Assembly (NCBI GenBank): GCA_964250775.1
Contig: CAXUHK010000168.1
Coordinates: 1 to 8,506 of the forward strand
DNA length: 8,506 bases
Reading direction: 5' to 3'
Origin: CAVRQM01 sp964250775
Lineage (GTDB): Bacteria; Pseudomonadota; Alphaproteobacteria; Acetobacterales; Acetobacteraceae
Below, one piece after another: positions 7,268-8,506 of the stretch. A model generated the notes under the pieces. That model did not search any database. It had not been told where the DNA came from and saw only the letters and a list, made by a program, of their open reading frames with translations. How positions within the stretch are numbered: position 1 is the first letter of the stretch; the number at the start of each line of letters is the position of its first letter. Both the position numbers and the translations under genes were made by a program.

Positions 7268-8506
7268 ACTTCTCCGCCCCGTTCATCGCCCGCCCGATCG
7301 CCACCCTCCTGCTGTCGCTGGGGATGCTGCTGGCCGGCGCGGTCGCCTACTTCTTCCTGCCGGTGGCCGCCCTGCCCAGCGTCGACATCCCGACCATCGT
7401 GGTGTTCGCGACCCGGCCGGGTGCGGACCCCGAGACCATGGCCAGCAGCATCGCGGCCCCGTTGGAACGCCGGCTCGGCGAGATCGCGGGCGTCGGCGAG
7501 CTGACCTCGACCAGCGGCACCGGCACCACCACCGTGATCGTGCAGTTCGACGTCAACCGCGACCTCGATTCGGCGGCGCACGACGTGCAGGCGGCGCTGA
7601 ACTCGGCCGCCTCCGACCTGCCCGGCGACCTGCCGACGCGGCCGTACTTCCGCAAGTTCAACCCGGCGCAGGCGCCGATCATGACCATCGCCCTGACCTC
7701 GGACACGCTCTCGCTGGCCCAGGTCTACGACGCCGCCGACAGCGTGCTGGCGCAGCGGCTCAGCCAGGTGCCGGGCATCAGCCAGGTGCAGGTCAACGGC
7801 GCCGCCAAGCCCGCGGTGCGCATCCGTCTCGACCCGGCGGCGCTGGCGGCGACGCGCCTTTCGGGCCAGGACGTCTACAACACCGTGCGCGCCGCCAACG
7901 TCGACGGCGCCGTGGGCGGCTTCGAGGGCCGCGACCGGGCCGAGACCATCGGCCTCAACGGCCAGATCAGCCAAGCCAGCCAGTACCAGCGGCTGGTGCT
8001 GAAATCGTCCAAGGGCGCGGTCACGCGGCTGTCCGACGTGGCCACGGTGATCGACAGCACCGCCAACTCGCGCGTCGCCGCCTGGTTCGGCGGCAAGCCG
8101 GCGATCCTGCTGCAGCTCACCAAGCTGGCCGGCGCCAACGTCATCGAGACGGTCGACAACGTGCGCGCCGTGCTGCCTCGCCTCGGCAGCTACATCTCGC
8201 CCGACATCAAGCTGTCGATCGTGACCGAAGGCACCGCCACCATCCGCGCCAGCATCGACCACGTCACCGAGACGCTGGTCATCACCGTGGCCCTGGTGCT
8301 GCTGGTGGTGCTGCTGTTCATGCGCCGCACCGTGCCGACGGTCGCCGCCGGCGTCACCGTGCCGCTGTCCATCGCCGGCACGCTGGCGGCGATGTGGCTG
8401 TACGGCTTCGCGCTCGACAACTTCTCGCTGATGGCGCTGACCATCTCGGTGGGCTTCGTGGTCGACGACGCCATCGTCATGATCGAGAACATCGTCCGCC
8501 ACATGG
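7264..8506 (+). CDS. mdtC: RND multidrug efflux permease, MdtC-like, N-terminal part (3' end outside window)
   Basis: An open frame of 414 codons runs off the right edge with no stop. It covers TM1 (about 11-31), the whole first periplasmic domain (PN1, PN2 and the DN docking part, 32-335) and TM2-TM4 (336-411). The proton-relay pair Asp401-Asp402 in GFVVDDAIVMIEN is intact. DPETMASSIAAPLERRLGEIAGVGELTS (55-82), RPYFRKFNPAQAPIMTIALTSDT (126-148) and ILLQLTKLAGANVIETVDNVRA (281-302) match E. coli MdtC better than MdtB, so the two permeases are paralogues and not a recent duplication. The GTG start at 7264 overlaps the previous stop (GTGA), implying coupled translation and fixed stoichiometry. 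A full gene should end about 1.8 to 1.9 kb beyond the window. Whether Lys and Arg of the second half are kept cannot be seen. Confidence 0.92.
   Translation, partial: MNFSAPFIARPIATLLLSLGMLLAGAVAYFFLPVAALPSVDIPTIVVFATRPGADPETMASSIAAPLERRLGEIAGVGELTSTSGTGTTTVIVQFDVNRDLDSAAHDVQAALNSAASDLPGDLPTRPYFRKFNPAQAPIMTIALTSDTLSLAQVYDAADSVLAQRLSQVPGISQVQVNGAAKPAVRIRLDPAALAATRLSGQDVYNTVRAANVDGAVGGFEGRDRAETIGLNGQISQASQYQRLVLKSSKGAVTRLSDVATVIDSTANSRVAAWFGGKPAILLQLTKLAGANVIETVDNVRAVLPRLGSYISPDIKLSIVTEGTATIRASIDHVTETLVITVALVLLVVLLFMRRTVPTVAAGVTVPLSIAGTLAAMWLYGFALDNFSLMALTISVGFVVDDAIVMIENIVRHM
8452..8490 (+). repeat. 39-bp perfect direct repeat, copy 2 (TM4 codons of the MdtC-like gene)
   Basis: Identical to 5255-5293. 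Recombination between the copies would remove about 3.2 kb and leave an in-frame hybrid permease gene. A further 22-bp identity between the same two genes lies at 5034-5055 and 8231-8252. Confidence 0.85.

Noticed and set aside
7195..8502. 435-codon minus-strand open frame at the right end
   Set aside because: It is opposite the MdtC-like gene, whose + strand frame gives a coherent RND protein with TM4 proton-relay residues. The minus frame gives only Asp/His/Arg/Gly-rich sequence.

Overview
This is a GC-rich window (about 70% by eye). Every supported gene is on the + strand and the genes are packed almost without gaps. Composition, the NodT-type outer-membrane factor, the ParA-type protein and a promoter-like octamer resembling the Caulobacter-type -10 box all fit an alphaproteobacterium, plausibly Rhodospirillales/Acetobacteraceae. 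The phylum-level call is an inference; nothing here proves the genus.

Region 1 (1-1247) holds the 3' end of a ParA/MinD-superfamily ATPase gene. It is joined by a 4-nt GTGA overlap to a complete alpha/beta-hydrolase of the hormone-sensitive-lipase (HSL, bacterial family IV) esterase type, with its full catalytic triad visible.

Region 2 (1248-1312) is the only real intergenic space. It holds an inverted repeat, three direct repeats spaced exactly 11 bp, and a possible promoter -10 element very close to the next start codon. It is the best candidate control region for everything downstream.

Region 3 (1313-8506) is a four-gene multidrug-efflux operon. It encodes an outer-membrane factor lipoprotein (NodT family), an inner-membrane-anchored periplasmic adaptor (MdtA-like) and two consecutive, different RND permeases. 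The first permease resembles MdtB and is complete. The second resembles MdtC and runs off the right edge after 414 codons. The last three genes are joined by 4-nt GTGA overlaps. The layout predicts a proton-driven tripartite pump whose inner-membrane part is a heterotrimer, as known for Escherichia coli MdtB2C, with its own dedicated outer-membrane channel.

I see no tRNA, rRNA, CRISPR array, insertion sequence, attachment site, origin or convincing terminator. The window is mostly ordinary chromosomal efflux/housekeeping DNA and I found no clearly new system. The points most worth a second look are the low-complexity Ser/Thr/Gly insert in the MdtB-like permease, the helically phased repeats upstream of the operon, and a 39-bp perfect repeat in the two permease genes.
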